A stretch of DNA of 64,000 nt, from positions 2,914,001-2,978,000 of the forward strand of contig NZ_CP126279.1 in assembly GCF_003234815.2 (NCBI RefSeq). Direction: 5' to 3'. Positions within the stretch are counted from its first letter, which is position 1, and each line of letters starts with the position of its first letter. Below, piece after piece: positions 1 to 8,457 of the stretch. The notes beneath the pieces are model-generated. The model was given only the letters and a program-made list of their open reading frames with translations, ran no database searches and was not told where the DNA came from. The position numbers were made by a program, and so were the translations under genes. This DNA is from Curtobacterium sp. MCBD17_035 (GTDB taxonomy: Bacteria > Actinomycetota > Actinomycetes > Actinomycetales > Microbacteriaceae).

Positions 1-949
1 CGGCGTGCTCCGCGACGGCGGGCACCTCGTCCGAGGCGACCTCGAGCCGCTGCCGCATCGACCCGACCGCCGAGGCGATCTCGTCGGTGCCGGCCGCGAC
101 CGTCGGGAGCTGCTCGGCGAGCACCGCGTGCACCTCGGCCGTCGCCTGCCCGAGACCGTGGGCCTGCTCGGTGAAGTCCACGCCGTCCTGCGCGGCCTGC
201 AGCGCCACGCGCCAGGCGTCCTCGAGCCCCGGCAGGAACTCCTGCGCGAACGCGAGGTGCCCCGTCGCCGTGCCCTCGTCCCGCCCGACGTCCGGCCAGG
301 TGCCCCGGAGCGCCCCGAACGACCTCGGCACGCGCGTCGAGCCACCTGCCGAGAGCGCGGCCTGGGAGGTCACGTCCGGGTTGTCGCCGTGGTGCAGGAC
401 CCGGAACACCTTGACGATGACCTGGCCGCCGCCACCGTCGACGTCGCAGATCACGGACGTGTTCGACTGTTCGCCGCGGAGCACCCGGACGGCGGTCACG
501 GCGCCGATGTCGGCGAGGTGCTGCCCCTCCACGCTGGCACCGTCGGCGTGCACGGTCGCGCCGCCGTCGATCGTCCCGAGCAGCCACCGTGCGTACGCGG
601 CGTCGTGCGGCCCGTCGTAGAGCCACCGTTCGCCGTCCGTGGCGATGAGGACCTCGTCGAGCGCGTCGACCGGCTCGGTCCGCACGGTGAGCGGCACCTG
701 GTAGAGCACGGGCGTGCTCGGGGCGTCGTCGATGACGAGCTGCGTGCTGACCCGGACGCCGTCGACCTCCCCCTCGAGGGCGGCGATGAGCCGGAGCGCG
801 GGGTCGAGGCCCTTCGCGGCGTACCAGCGCTGCCCCGCCATCCAGGCGGCCACGACCTCGTGGGTCAGGGCGTCGACCCGGCGGTCGTCGCGCGGCTCCG
901 AGGTCGATGTCGGGTCCGTCGCGGCGGTGGTCGGGGCTGCGTCGCTCAT
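1..949 (-). CDS. mak: Maltokinase, 3' end outside the window
   Basis: About 316 N-terminal residues are visible; the gene continues past the left edge. Maltokinase phosphorylates maltose to maltose 1-phosphate with ATP for the GlgE alpha-glucan pathway in the cytoplasm. The N-terminal cap carries AGQRWYAAKG (residues 38-47), close to the RWFGGKGR-like motif of the family. Further on, VIVKVFRVLHHGDNPDV matches the family segment with the ATP-binding lysine followed by NPD. The ATG at 949 starts a Ser/Thr/Asp-rich leader before the cap. The gene is divergent from the MaoC-like gene at 1077. A treS or glgE partner would be expected beyond the left edge but cannot be seen. A generic aminoglycoside phosphotransferase-fold kinase is the alternative. 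Confidence 0.85.
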   Translation of the reverse strand, partial: MSDAAPTTAATDPTSTSEPRDDRRVDALTHEVVAAWMAGQRWYAAKGLDPALRLIAALEGEVDGVRVSTQLVIDDAPSTPVLYQVPLTVRTEPVDALDEVLIATDGERWLYDGPHDAAYARWLLGTIDGGATVHADGASVEGQHLADIGAVTAVRVLRGEQSNTSVICDVDGGGGQVIVKVFRVLHHGDNPDVTSQAALSAGGSTRVPRSFGALRGTWPDVGRDEGTATGHLAFAQEFLPGLEDAWRVALQAAQDGVDFTEQAHGLGQATAEVHAVLAEQLPTVAAGTDEIASAVGSMRQRLEVASDEVPAVAEHA

Positions 950-1076
950 GCGCCGGAGCGTACGCCGGACGGACCGGCGCGGTTCCCTGGTCCGCGCCGG
1001 GAGGCCGTGGTCGGCTCCGGCTGGCCCGGGACCGGGGCAGCGCGGCAGGTCGGAGCCCGCGTGGGACACTGGCCCC

Positions 1077-1532
1077 GTGCCGCACTACCTCGAGGACCTC
1101 GCCGCCGGACAGACCTTCGTGACCCCGGGTCGCACGATCACCGAGGCGGACGTCGTGTCGTTCGCGTCGTGGACGAACGACAACAACCAGGTGCACACCG
1201 ATGTCGAGTTCGCGAAGCAGACGCGGTACGGCCAGCGCATCGTCCACGGCATGCTCGGCGCGTCCCTGTGCCTGGGGCTGATCGCCCGCACCGGCGTGTT
1301 CGAGGGCTCCGCCGTCGCGCTCCTCGGCATCGACGGTTGGCGGTTCACCGCGCCCGTGTTCATCGGTGACACGCTCACCTGCACGGTCGAGATCCTGTCC
1401 ACCCGTCGCACGAGCTCCGGCCGCACCGGCATCGTCGAGCGCACCGTGACCCTCCGGAACCAGCACGGCGAGGTCGTGCAGACCGGACGCATGGACGTCA
1501 TGGTCCTCACCCGCGAGGCCGCCATCGAGTGA
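1077..1532 (+). CDS. MaoC-like (R)-hydratase domain protein
   Basis: The product has 151 residues and a single hot-dog fold domain of the MaoC dehydratase type. The hydratase signature is visible as DNNQVHTDVEFAKQ followed by RYGQRIVHGM. The usual D-x-N-P-x-H motif reads D-N-N-Q-V-H here, so the Asp and His are kept but the Asn-Pro pair is altered. Members hydrate enoyl-CoA or act on related thioesters; the substrate cannot be read from sequence. The GTG at 1077 is the only start that gives a domain-length protein. Its stop overlaps the GTG of the next gene (GTGA at 1529-1532), so translational coupling with the glycosyltransferase is likely. Confidence 0.8.
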   Translation: MPHYLEDLAAGQTFVTPGRTITEADVVSFASWTNDNNQVHTDVEFAKQTRYGQRIVHGMLGASLCLGLIARTGVFEGSAVALLGIDGWRFTAPVFIGDTLTCTVEILSTRRTSSGRTGIVERTVTLRNQHGEVVQTGRMDVMVLTREAAIE

Positions 1533-2899
1533 CCTCCCGTCGGAGCGCGCGCGCCCGTCGCGCCTCTGCGATCATCGAGGTCGTGCCAGCTCTGCCGACG
1601 CCCGTCAGCACGGCCGTCCACGGCGTGGGCGGGGCCTCCCGGCCGCGGCGGCTCGCCCGCCTGCTCCGGATCAGGCGGCTCGCCCGCCTGATCCGGATCG
1701 CCCTGGAGGGACGGCACAGCGGGTGGACCGCCCCGCTCCTGCTGTGGGTCGGCTCCCGTGCGGTGAGCACCGTGCTGCTCGTCGGCGTGCTGCTCGTCGG
1801 GGCCGCCGCCGGACACGAGCCGGAGGGCCACGGCGGCGCCCACGGTCTGCTGGCGTTCTCCGGATCCTGGGACGCGTGGTGGTACCAGACCGTCGCGGTG
1901 CACGGGTACCCGCGGTCCGTCCCCCTGGACCACCACGGGCACGTCGAGCCGAACGCGTGGGCGTTCCTCCCGGTGTTCCCCGCCGTCGTCCGTGTCGTCA
2001 TGGCCGTCACCGGGCTGTCCTTCTGGGGTGCGGGCGTCGTCGTCTCCCTGTTCAGCGGCGCCGGCGGTACGGTCGTGCTCTACCGGCTCGTCCGCGCCGT
2101 CGCCGGGTCCCGACGTGCCCGGCGCGCCACGGCCCTGTTCGTGTTCGGGCCGCTCGGGTTCCTGCTGCAGGTGCCCTACGCCGAGGCGCTGTCCCTGCTG
2201 CTCGTCGCGGGCGCGTTGCTCGCACTCGTGCAACGTCGGTACCCGCTCGTGGCCGCCCTGGGCGTGGTCGCCGCGTTCACCCGCCCGGGCGCCCTCGCGC
2301 TGTCCGTCGCGGTCGCCGTGCACCTCGTCGCCATCGAGGTCCGGGCCGGTCGATCGCGCACCCGAGGCCTGCCCGCCCGACGGTGGATCCACCGCGTCCC
2401 CTGGACGACGCGCCTCGGCCTCGCCGCCACGGGGATCGTGGTCGCGGTGGCCGGTCTGGCCTGGCCGTTCATCGCGAGCGCGGTCACCGGGCGGCCGGAC
2501 ACCTACCTCGACAGCGAGCTCGCCTGGTGGACCGGGTACGTCGGCCACGTCCACTTCGTGCCGATGACCCCGTGGTTCATGCTCGCCGGACGGTGGCTCG
2601 GGAACGGCGGGTTCGTCCTGGTGATCGCCGTGATCGCCGCCGCGGTGTGGCTGCTCGTCCGGCGGAGCACGCGCGCGCTCGGGCCCGAGGTGGTCGGGTT
2701 CGTGGCCGCGTACGGGGTCTACCTCGTCGCGGTGTTCCTGCCACAGCAGAGCCTCGTGCGGCTGCTCATGCCCGCCGCGCCCGTGCTCGGGACCGACCTG
2801 TTCGTGCGGACGCGGCGGCGCACCGTCGTGCTCGCCGTCGTCGGCGTGGTGCTGCAGGCGATCGCGATCGTGCTCATCTGGTACATCGGGTTCCCGTGA
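1529..2899 (+). CDS. PIG-V-like integral membrane mannosyltransferase
   Basis: The 456-residue polytopic membrane protein has about ten hydrophobic segments. After a basic N-terminus there is a loop with SGSWDAWWYQTVAVHGYP and then NAWAFLPVFP, the WDA-x-WY...GYP...FxPxxP pattern of actinobacterial PIG-V/GT-C-like mannosyltransferases that use polyprenyl-phosphate sugars at the outer membrane face. VPYAEALSLLL follows in the expected place. The GTG at 1529 overlaps the upstream stop; a GTG at 1583 is an alternative that removes a basic leader. The leader contains a 27-bp tandem duplication (1647-1699) giving RRLARLLRI/RRLARLIRI, next to a copy of the dispersed 14-mer. The acceptor is unknown. 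Confidence 0.7.
   Translation: MTSRRSARARRASAIIEVVPALPTPVSTAVHGVGGASRPRRLARLLRIRRLARLIRIALEGRHSGWTAPLLLWVGSRAVSTVLLVGVLLVGAAAGHEPEGHGGAHGLLAFSGSWDAWWYQTVAVHGYPRSVPLDHHGHVEPNAWAFLPVFPAVVRVVMAVTGLSFWGAGVVVSLFSGAGGTVVLYRLVRAVAGSRRARRATALFVFGPLGFLLQVPYAEALSLLLVAGALLALVQRRYPLVAALGVVAAFTRPGALALSVAVAVHLVAIEVRAGRSRTRGLPARRWIHRVPWTTRLGLAATGIVVAVAGLAWPFIASAVTGRPDTYLDSELAWWTGYVGHVHFVPMTPWFMLAGRWLGNGGFVLVIAVIAAAVWLLVRRSTRALGPEVVGFVAAYGVYLVAVFLPQQSLVRLLMPAAPVLGTDLFVRTRRRTVVLAVVGVVLQAIAIVLIWYIGFP
1632..1645 (+). repeat. Dispersed 14-mer repeat copy 1
   Basis: An exact copy of GGGCCTCCCGGCCG, here read as Gly-Ala-Ser-Arg-Pro in the N-terminal leader of the PIG-V-like gene. It lies directly before the 27-bp tandem duplication. 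Confidence 0.6.
1647..1699. repeat. 27-bp tandem duplication in coding sequence
   Basis: Two copies, 1647-1673 and 1674-1699, differ at one position. The duplication adds nine residues of a basic amphipathic stretch ahead of the first membrane segment of the PIG-V-like protein and keeps the frame. Confidence 0.85.
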
Positions 2900-2976
2900 C
2901 CCGGCTCCCCGTTGTGGTGCGGCGCGTTCGCCCCCCTGTGCCGATGCGCCGACCCGCTTCGGCGGCCAGCGCTCCC

Positions 2977-4014
2977 CTATGCGTCGAAGGTGTGGAACCA
3001 GGCCGTGCCACCGGGGTGCTGCACGGTGAGCATCTCGTCGAGGTCGCGGTAGGGGCCGTCCTCGTTGTGGCTCGCCGACTTGATGAGCACCGTGCCGTCG
3101 GCCTGCGGGAACACCTCGGACACGATCGTCGTGTGGTCCGGTGACCCGTTGCCGTTCCAGTCCCACATGACGATGTCACCGACCCCGACCTTCGCGCGCT
3201 CGTCCAGCGTGCGCCGGGTGAGCCCGAAGGCGGCGGCGTTCGTCTGCAACCACGGGTCGAGCGACGGGCAGTAGGTCCAGGTGGCGGAGTGCTCGGCCCC
3301 GGCGTCGTGGTTGTACCAGTCGTCGCGCTGCTGCCACCCGCGGGCGACGAGCGTCTGGCTGACGAAGTTCGCGCAGTCGCCGCCGATCGCGTTCATGTTG
3401 CCGTACTCCGCCAGGTTGTAGTTCGACCAGTGCGCCATCGCGTACTGGAGCTGACGGTCGACGGCGGTCAGCGCGGCGTACGTCAGCGTCGTCGTGGCGA
3501 CGGGCGTTCCCGCGGTGGCTGCGGTGGGCGTCGGAGTCGAGGTCGCGCCGCTCGTGGCGGTGTCCCCGCTCACGCCGTCGTTGCTCGTGCTGCCGTTGCC
3601 GTCCGACGTCGTCACGTTCGCCGACGGCACCGGCTCCACCGCACGGGTGAACAGCGCCACCTCCGCGTGTCCCGGGGCGTAGGAGGCCTGGTGCGGAGCC
3701 GTGAAGGTCACCCGCTCGTCCGTCGCGTGGACGTCCCGTGCCGCGAGCCCCCCGACCGTCACGCCCGCGACCCGCGCCAGCCCGGACCCCGTGACGGTCA
3801 CGGTCACCCCGCCGGCCAAGGGCACCTGCGCCGGCGACAGCGCCCGTGCGACCGGGTGCACCGCGCCCGTCGACGCGCTGCCCGTCGTGGGTCCGTGCGT
3901 CGCGGACCCCGAGGACCGGTCGTCCGCCGTGCACGCCGCGAGCGCCAGGCCGACACCGGCGACACCCGCCAGCGAGAACAGGGAACGTCGGGTGAGCGCG
4001 GCGGGAGCAGTCAT
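2977..4014 (-). CDS. Exported lipoprotein with IPT/TIG-like and amidase_6 domains
   Basis: The product has 345 residues. The N-terminus has a twin arginine (TRRSLF, residues 8-13), a hydrophobic segment and a lipobox LAAC with Cys28, so Tat export and lipidation are likely. Residues about 55-135 look like an IPT/TIG immunoglobulin-like domain (VTVTGSGL...VTVGG). A Ser/Thr/Gly/Ala-rich linker follows to about 180. The C-terminal domain contains GGDCANFVSQTLVARG (Cys214), the hallmark of the putative amidase domain family (amidase_6), and SPDHTTIV with a likely catalytic His. The substrate is probably in the cell wall, by inference. The start at 4014 is preferred over an ATG at 4062 because it places the RR motif near the N-terminus. 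The gene converges on the glycosyltransferase with 77 bp between. Confidence 0.8.
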   Translation of the reverse strand: MTAPAALTRRSLFSLAGVAGVGLALAACTADDRSSGSATHGPTTGSASTGAVHPVARALSPAQVPLAGGVTVTVTGSGLARVAGVTVGGLAARDVHATDERVTFTAPHQASYAPGHAEVALFTRAVEPVPSANVTTSDGNGSTSNDGVSGDTATSGATSTPTPTAATAGTPVATTTLTYAALTAVDRQLQYAMAHWSNYNLAEYGNMNAIGGDCANFVSQTLVARGWQQRDDWYNHDAGAEHSATWTYCPSLDPWLQTNAAAFGLTRRTLDERAKVGVGDIVMWDWNGNGSPDHTTIVSEVFPQADGTVLIKSASHNEDGPYRDLDEMLTVQHPGGTAWFHTFDA

Positions 4015-4101
4015 CGTCCGGACAGGGTAAGCGATACGTCCGAGGATGCGCCGGTGGCCCACCGTTCCCGAGATCTGGAACCCCGAGACGACCGGCGCCG
4101 C

Positions 4102-4518
4102 TCAGGACCGCGAACCGGTGACGTTCACCAGCCAGGTGACGCCGAAGCGGTCGCTCAGCATCCCGAACTCGTCGCCCCACGGGGCGGCGGTCAACGGCGC
4201 GATGATCGTCGCCCCGTCGGCCAGACCGTCCCAGTAGCCGTGGATCTCCTGCCCGTCGTCGCCGCTCAGCGAGATGCTGATGCGGGACCCTGTCGGGGCC
4301 TCCATGCCGTTCGGCGTGTCCGAGGCCATGAGCAGGAGGCCGTGCGGGGTCACCAGGACGCTGTGCATCACCTTGTCCTGCTCGGTCGGGTCCTCACTCG
4401 CGTGCATCTCGCCGAACGTCGACAGCGTCAGGTCGCCGCCGAAGACGTCGCGGTAGAACTCCATCGCCTGGCGGGCCTCGTCACGGAAACCGATGTAGGG
4501 GTTGAGTGCGGTGGGCAT
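4102..4518 (-). CDS. VOC-family protein, PhnB/3-demethylubiquinone methyltransferase-like fold
   Basis: The product has 138 residues. It begins NPYIGFRDEARQAMEFYRDVFGG, typical of PhnB-type vicinal oxygen chelate proteins, and ends with PWGDEFGMLSDRFGVTWLVN, the conserved final strand of this family. Some relatives are annotated as 3-demethylubiquinone 3-methyltransferase domain proteins, but no enzymatic role is shown. The ATG at 4518 has a GGAG Shine-Dalgarno at a good distance; a longer upstream frame to 4629 is rejected because it is low in similarity. It lies 87 bp upstream of the lipoprotein gene on the same strand. Confidence 0.85.
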   Translation of the reverse strand: MPTALNPYIGFRDEARQAMEFYRDVFGGDLTLSTFGEMHASEDPTEQDKVMHSVLVTPHGLLLMASDTPNGMEAPTGSRISISLSGDDGQEIHGYWDGLADGATIIAPLTAAPWGDEFGMLSDRFGVTWLVNVTGSRS

Positions 4519-4666
4519 CGTCGCTCCTCGCGTGCTGGCTGTGGAGCGGCGTGCGCCCCGTCGCGGTGCGCCCATGGTGCCAGAGGCCGCTGCGCACCAC
4601 CACCATCGCCCGCAGCGCAGAACGAGCATGCCGAGACGACAGGTGCAGAACGACCACCCGCCGAGA

Positions 4667-4708
4667 CGGCGAGAGGCCCGGATCCTGGTGGACCCGGGCC
4701 TCTCGCCG
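4667..4708 (-). terminator. Hairpin terminator downstream of tRNA-Ala
   Basis: A perfect 15-bp inverted repeat, arms 4667-4681 and 4694-4708 with a 12-nt loop, lies 13 nt past the 3' end of the tRNA gene. The stem is almost all GC. There is no clear U-tract, as is common in high-GC actinobacteria. Confidence 0.75.
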
Positions 4709-4720
4709 TGCGGTTCTCGG

Positions 4721-4793
4721 TGGAGCTAAGGGGATTCGAACCCCTGACCTTCTCATTGCGAACGAGACGCGCTACCAACTGCGCCATAGCCCC
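4721..4793 (-). tRNA. tRNA-Ala (anticodon CGC)
   Basis: The minus strand folds as a full cloverleaf: acceptor stem GGGGCTA/TAGCTCC with one G-T pair, D arm GCGC...GCGC, anticodon stem TCTCG/TGAGA (one G-T pair) with loop TTCGCAA, and T arm AGGGG/CCCCT around TTCGAAT. Anticodon CGC reads GCG (Ala). The discriminator base is A and no complete CCA is encoded. A TAGTCT -10-like box lies at 4806-4811, 12 nt upstream. Confidence 0.97.
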
Positions 4794-4876
4794 GAGTGCC
4801 CAGCAAGACTAGCACCGCAGCAGGCTCGATCCGAAATCGAGCCCGGCACGACATCGGTCCGGCTGGGCGACCGCGT

Positions 4877-6085
4877 TCAGACCGCGCGGCGGCGCCGGAG
4901 GACCGCGTCGAGGTCCGTGCGCTCCCACGAGTCCTCGTCGATGATCCCCATACCCGCGTACTTGCTCGGCGGTGCCGACGGTGCAGCCGGTTCCGGCCGA
5001 CGGTCGTCCGCGGTCCGGGTGGCGGCGGTCGGGCCTCCCGGCTGTGGTCCACCAGCGGGCCCGTCCGCGGCGGGAGCGCGCAGCCCCATCCGCTCGGCCA
5101 GGGTCGTCGGCGTCGCCTGGTCGTGCTCGGCGAGCGCGGCCGCAGCGGCCTCGACATCGGATCGGATCGGCGTGACCCGAGCGAGGTCGGGGTCGGTCGC
5201 GCCCGCGGCCACGGCAGCTGCCTCTGCTCGGCGTCGCGCTGCTTCCGCGTCCGCGGCCGCAGCGGCCTCGGCGACACGCTCGCGGAGGCGTGCGGCGAGC
5301 GCCGCCGACGACTCCTCGGCTGCCTGGCGGGCTTCCGCACGGGCGCGCTCCACGTCGGGTCGCGACACGTAGAGCGGCTTGGGGACCTCCACGGGCGTCC
5401 AGCTCCGGTCCTCGGCGGCCGGTGCGGTCTCCGCTGTGCCAACGGCGGTGTCGATCGGAGCGGCGTTCCGTGTCCGTGCGGACCGGGCGCGCGGTGCGGG
5501 TGCCCGGGTCGCCGCGGCGACCCCGGCGGCACGGCGCATCCGGGCACGGCCGACGGCGGCGAGCTGCGCGAGGACCGCCACCGCCCCCACGACCACGAGC
5601 GCGGCGGCGAGCGCCATGAGCCACATCGCCGGTGCGGCGACGAGCGTCACCACGGTGACCACGAGCCCGACGAAGCCGATGAGCGTCGCCCCCAGTCGAG
5701 AACGACGCATGCGGCGGGCAGTCAGCGCCGGCGACGCGGCGACCCGCTCGAGCTCGGGCTCCTGCTCCGCCAGGCGTCGCGTGATCTCACGCTGGCGTGC
5801 GGCCTCGTGTGCTCGGACGATGGCGCGGCGGCGGGCTTCTTCGCTCGCGGCCACACGCTGGGCCTCTGCCAGGGATCGGGCGTTCATCTCGATGCGGACC
5901 TCGTCCGGGAGTTCGGCGGTCTGTGCGAGGATCCGGAGCGTCTGCTGCAGACGCACCGCGTTGCGCTCCGTGGCGAGGTACTGCCGACGCGCGTGCCACG
6001 AGGGCATGAGGTAGACGAGCCACAGCACCGCCGCGATGAGGAGGACGATGCCTCCGCTCCAGGACCCGATGCTCACGGGGAACAC
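4877..6085 (-). CDS. SepX/GlpR-like membrane protein (cell-division-associated family)
   Basis: The product has 402 residues. One N-terminal membrane helix (about 12-28) ends in WLVYLMPSWHARR. A charged region follows with Ala/Glu/Arg-rich helical stretches, then two more helices (about 130-185), then a long Ala/Arg/Glu-rich region that looks coiled-coil, a Pro-rich tail, and an acidic C-terminal motif (GMGIIDEDSWERTDLDAVL). The N-terminal helix pattern and the position next to rimJ and galU match the family of M. tuberculosis Rv0996, Streptomyces SepX and corynebacterial GlpR, which act in cell division. The assignment rests mainly on synteny and topology. The gephyrin-like Glp/MoeA gene that usually sits between galU and rimJ is absent here. 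GTG at 6085 is used; GTG at 6076 is possible. Confidence 0.55.
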   Translation of the reverse strand: MFPVSIGSWSGGIVLLIAAVLWLVYLMPSWHARRQYLATERNAVRLQQTLRILAQTAELPDEVRIEMNARSLAEAQRVAASEEARRRAIVRAHEAARQREITRRLAEQEPELERVAASPALTARRMRRSRLGATLIGFVGLVVTVVTLVAAPAMWLMALAAALVVVGAVAVLAQLAAVGRARMRRAAGVAAATRAPAPRARSARTRNAAPIDTAVGTAETAPAAEDRSWTPVEVPKPLYVSRPDVERARAEARQAAEESSAALAARLRERVAEAAAAADAEAARRRAEAAAVAAGATDPDLARVTPIRSDVEAAAAALAEHDQATPTTLAERMGLRAPAADGPAGGPQPGGPTAATRTADDRRPEPAAPSAPPSKYAGMGIIDEDSWERTDLDAVLRRRRAV

Positions 6086-6169
6086 GGTATGGGCGGGCCG
6101 CGCGCCGATCGGTCATTGCGCGTCGCGTGTTGAGCGAGTCGCGCCGGATTCGGGTTGTGGAGGACGAGT

Positions 6170-6829
6170 TCAGCCGCGGCGCGAGGTCGCGATCGGCATC
6201 GCGGCCTCCTCGCGGGCCTGGTCGGGCACGCTGCCCTGACCTGCGGGCACGGCGCCGCGCACCCAGCGGTCGAGGACGCCCTCGCGGACCTCCTCGGCCA
6301 CGAGCGCGAAGCAGAAGTGGTCGCGCCAGTCACCGTTGATGTGGATGTACCGGCGTCGCAGCCCCTCGTACCGGAACCCGAGCTTCTCGACGACCCGGAG
6401 CGAGGGCGCGTTCTCCGGACGGATGCAGATCTCCACCCGGTGGATCCCGACGGAACGGAAGCAGTGGTCGGTCGCGAGCGCGACGGCGGTCGGGGTCACG
6501 TTGTGCCCCGCGGCGCTCTCGACCACCCAGTAACCGATCGACGCACTGGCGAGCGAGCCGTAGCTGATGCCCGACACGTTGAGCTGTCCGACGAACCGGC
6601 CGTCGAGCTCCATGGCGAAGGGCAGGCCGAGCCCTGCACGCGCGTTCGCCTGCAGGGCCCGGATGCTCCCCCGGACGTCCGCCGACACGAGTCCCGACGG
6701 GTTCGTGGCCTCCCAGGTCCGCAACCAGCTCCGGTTCATCGACAGGGCCATGTCGAGGTCACGGGTGTCACGGAGGCGCAGCGGGCGGATGGTGATCCGA
6801 CCGTGCGTCAGGGTGGGGATGGTCGTCAT
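6170..6829 (-). CDS. GNAT acetyltransferase, RimJ/RimL type
   Basis: The product has 219 residues. It opens with RITIRPLRLRDTRDL, the first strand and helix of RimJ/RimL N-acetyltransferases, and contains SASIGYWVVESAAGHNVTPTAV (acetyl-CoA binding region) and PENAPSLRVVEKLGFRYEGLRRRYIHINGDWRDHFCFAL, the closing motif of the family. The usual Q/R-x-x-G-x-G/A loop is modified to AAGHNVT. It would transfer acetyl from acetyl-CoA to a protein or metabolite amine. It lies 42 bp downstream of galU on the same strand, the order found in many actinobacteria where the partner is called rimJ. Confidence 0.85.
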   Translation of the reverse strand: MTTIPTLTHGRITIRPLRLRDTRDLDMALSMNRSWLRTWEATNPSGLVSADVRGSIRALQANARAGLGLPFAMELDGRFVGQLNVSGISYGSLASASIGYWVVESAAGHNVTPTAVALATDHCFRSVGIHRVEICIRPENAPSLRVVEKLGFRYEGLRRRYIHINGDWRDHFCFALVAEEVREGVLDRWVRGAVPAGQGSVPDQAREEAAMPIATSRRG

Positions 6830-6871
6830 CGGGGGATCGCGTTCCTGGTTCGGGTGTCCCGGACGGGACGG

Positions 6872-7762
6872 CTACTCGCCCGCGTTGAACTCCTTGAGCC
6901 ATTCCTTGAGCTCGGGGCCGAGGTCGTCGCGGTCGGAGGCGAGCTGGACGATCGCCTTGATGTAGTCGAGTTTGTCACCCGTGTCGTACCGGCGTCCACG
7001 GAACACGACGCCGTACACGCCACCCGTCCACTCCTCGGCGCCGGCCATCTTCATGAGCGCGTCCGTGAGCTGGATCTCGCCGCCCTTGCCCGGCTCCTGC
7101 TTCTCGAGGACGTCGAACACCTCGGGGCGGATCACGTAGCGACCGATGATCGCGAGGTTGGAGGGGGCCTCCCCCTGGGCGGGCTTCTCGACGAGACCGG
7201 TGATCTTGACGACGTCGTCCTCGTCGGTCTCCTCGACGGTCGCGATGCCGTACATGTGGGTCTGGGACGCCGGGACCTCGAGCAGGGCGACGACGGTCGC
7301 GTTCTTCTCGTCCTGCACCTCGATCATGCGCTTGAGCAGCGGATCACGAGCGTCGATGATGTCGTCGCCGAGGAGCACGGCGAACGGCTCGCGGCCGACG
7401 TGCATCTTGGCGCGGAGCACGGCGTGGCCGAGGCCCAGCGGGTCGCCCTGGCGCACGTAGTGCATGTCGGCGAGGTCCGTCGACTGGTTCACCTTGGCGA
7501 GCTTGTCGTGGTCGCCCTTCTTGCGGAGGGTCTCCTCGAGCTCCGACACGTGGTCGAAGTGGTTCTCGAGCGCGTTCTTGTTGCGACCGGTGATCATGAG
7601 GACGTCATGGAGGCCCGCGTCGACGGCTTCCTCGACCACGTACTGGATCGCGGGCTTGTCGACGACCGGGAGCATCTCCTTCGGCATCGCCTTGGTCGCG
7701 GGGAGGAACCGCGTCCCCAGCCCTGCGGCCGGGATCACTGCTTTGGAAATCTGGAAACCCAT
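6872..7762 (-). CDS. galU: UTP-glucose-1-phosphate uridylyltransferase
   Basis: The product has 296 residues, a normal GalU length. The nucleotide-binding signature is intact: KAVIPAAGLGTRFLPATKAMPKEMLP near residues 7-32, then AIQYVVEEAVDAGL, a GDDIID segment for metal binding and the C-terminal RRYDTGDKLDYIKAIVQLA block. It makes UDP-glucose from UTP and glucose 1-phosphate for cell-wall and trehalose metabolism. The ATG at 7762 begins directly before the Rossmann strand; upstream in-frame codons are not family-like. It is divergent from the cyclo-ligase gene with 103 bp between, and it leads rimJ and the SepX/GlpR-like gene. Confidence 0.97.
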   Translation of the reverse strand: MGFQISKAVIPAAGLGTRFLPATKAMPKEMLPVVDKPAIQYVVEEAVDAGLHDVLMITGRNKNALENHFDHVSELEETLRKKGDHDKLAKVNQSTDLADMHYVRQGDPLGLGHAVLRAKMHVGREPFAVLLGDDIIDARDPLLKRMIEVQDEKNATVVALLEVPASQTHMYGIATVEETDEDDVVKITGLVEKPAQGEAPSNLAIIGRYVIRPEVFDVLEKQEPGKGGEIQLTDALMKMAGAEEWTGGVYGVVFRGRRYDTGDKLDYIKAIVQLASDRDDLGPELKEWLKEFNAGE

Positions 7763-7865
7763 GGCGACGAGCGTATCCGCTGCCCCCATGACGCGGGCGT
7801 TAACGGACGGGGGACCGCGTGGAGGACACATGGCCACGCGGGGACGAGCCGTTAAGCTCGTGGCC

Positions 7866-8456
7866 ATGAGCGCCGAGAGCGACATCGGGAACGCCAAACG
7901 AGCCCTCCGTGCCGAGCTGCGGCAACGTCGCCGCATGCACACCGCGTCGGAGCGGAGCGCGTTCACCACGGACCTCACCGCCACGCTCCAGCGCTTCGTG
8001 GAGGAGCGGGCGATCTCCTCGCTGTCGGCCTACCTCCCGTCGTCCGACGAGCCCAACGTCCGCCCGTTCCTCAACTGGGCGTTCGACGCGGGCATCCGCA
8101 CGCTGTTCCCGATCGCCCGGGACGACGGCCTGCTGGACTGGGCCGTGGGTGACGGCGAGACCGAGCACCAGGGTCTGGCGGGCGTCCCCGAGGTCGTCGG
8201 CGAGGTGCTCTCGCCGATCGCGATCAACGACGTCGACGTCATCCTCGCGCCCGCGGCCGCCGTGGACCGAGCCGGCATGCGGATGGGCTGGGGGCGCGGC
8301 TACTACGACAAGACCCTCGGATCCATGGCCAAGCGTCCGCCCGTCTATGCTGTGGTGTTCGACGCGGAGTACGTGGACGAGGTCCCTCGCGAGCGCCACG
8401 ACCAGCCCGTCGACGGCATCATCACCCCATCGCGCATCCTCACCTTCCGGAGCTGA
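7866..8456 (+). CDS. 5-formyltetrahydrofolate cyclo-ligase
   Basis: The product has 196 residues. It converts 5-formyl-THF to 5,10-methenyl-THF with ATP. The N-terminal KRALRAELRQRRR helix and the signature MRMGWGRGYYDKTLG near residues 138-152 identify the family; the more usual G-x-G-x-GYYDR is varied at two sites but the GYYD core is kept. QPVDGIITPSRI is the expected C-terminal motif. The ATG at 7866 follows TTAAGCT within 15 nt, suggesting a very short leader. Divergent from galU; the FmdB gene starts 1 nt after its stop. Confidence 0.93.
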   Translation: MSAESDIGNAKRALRAELRQRRRMHTASERSAFTTDLTATLQRFVEERAISSLSAYLPSSDEPNVRPFLNWAFDAGIRTLFPIARDDGLLDWAVGDGETEHQGLAGVPEVVGEVLSPIAINDVDVILAPAAAVDRAGMRMGWGRGYYDKTLGSMAKRPPVYAVVFDAEYVDEVPRERHDQPVDGIITPSRILTFRS

Positions 8457-8457
8457 C

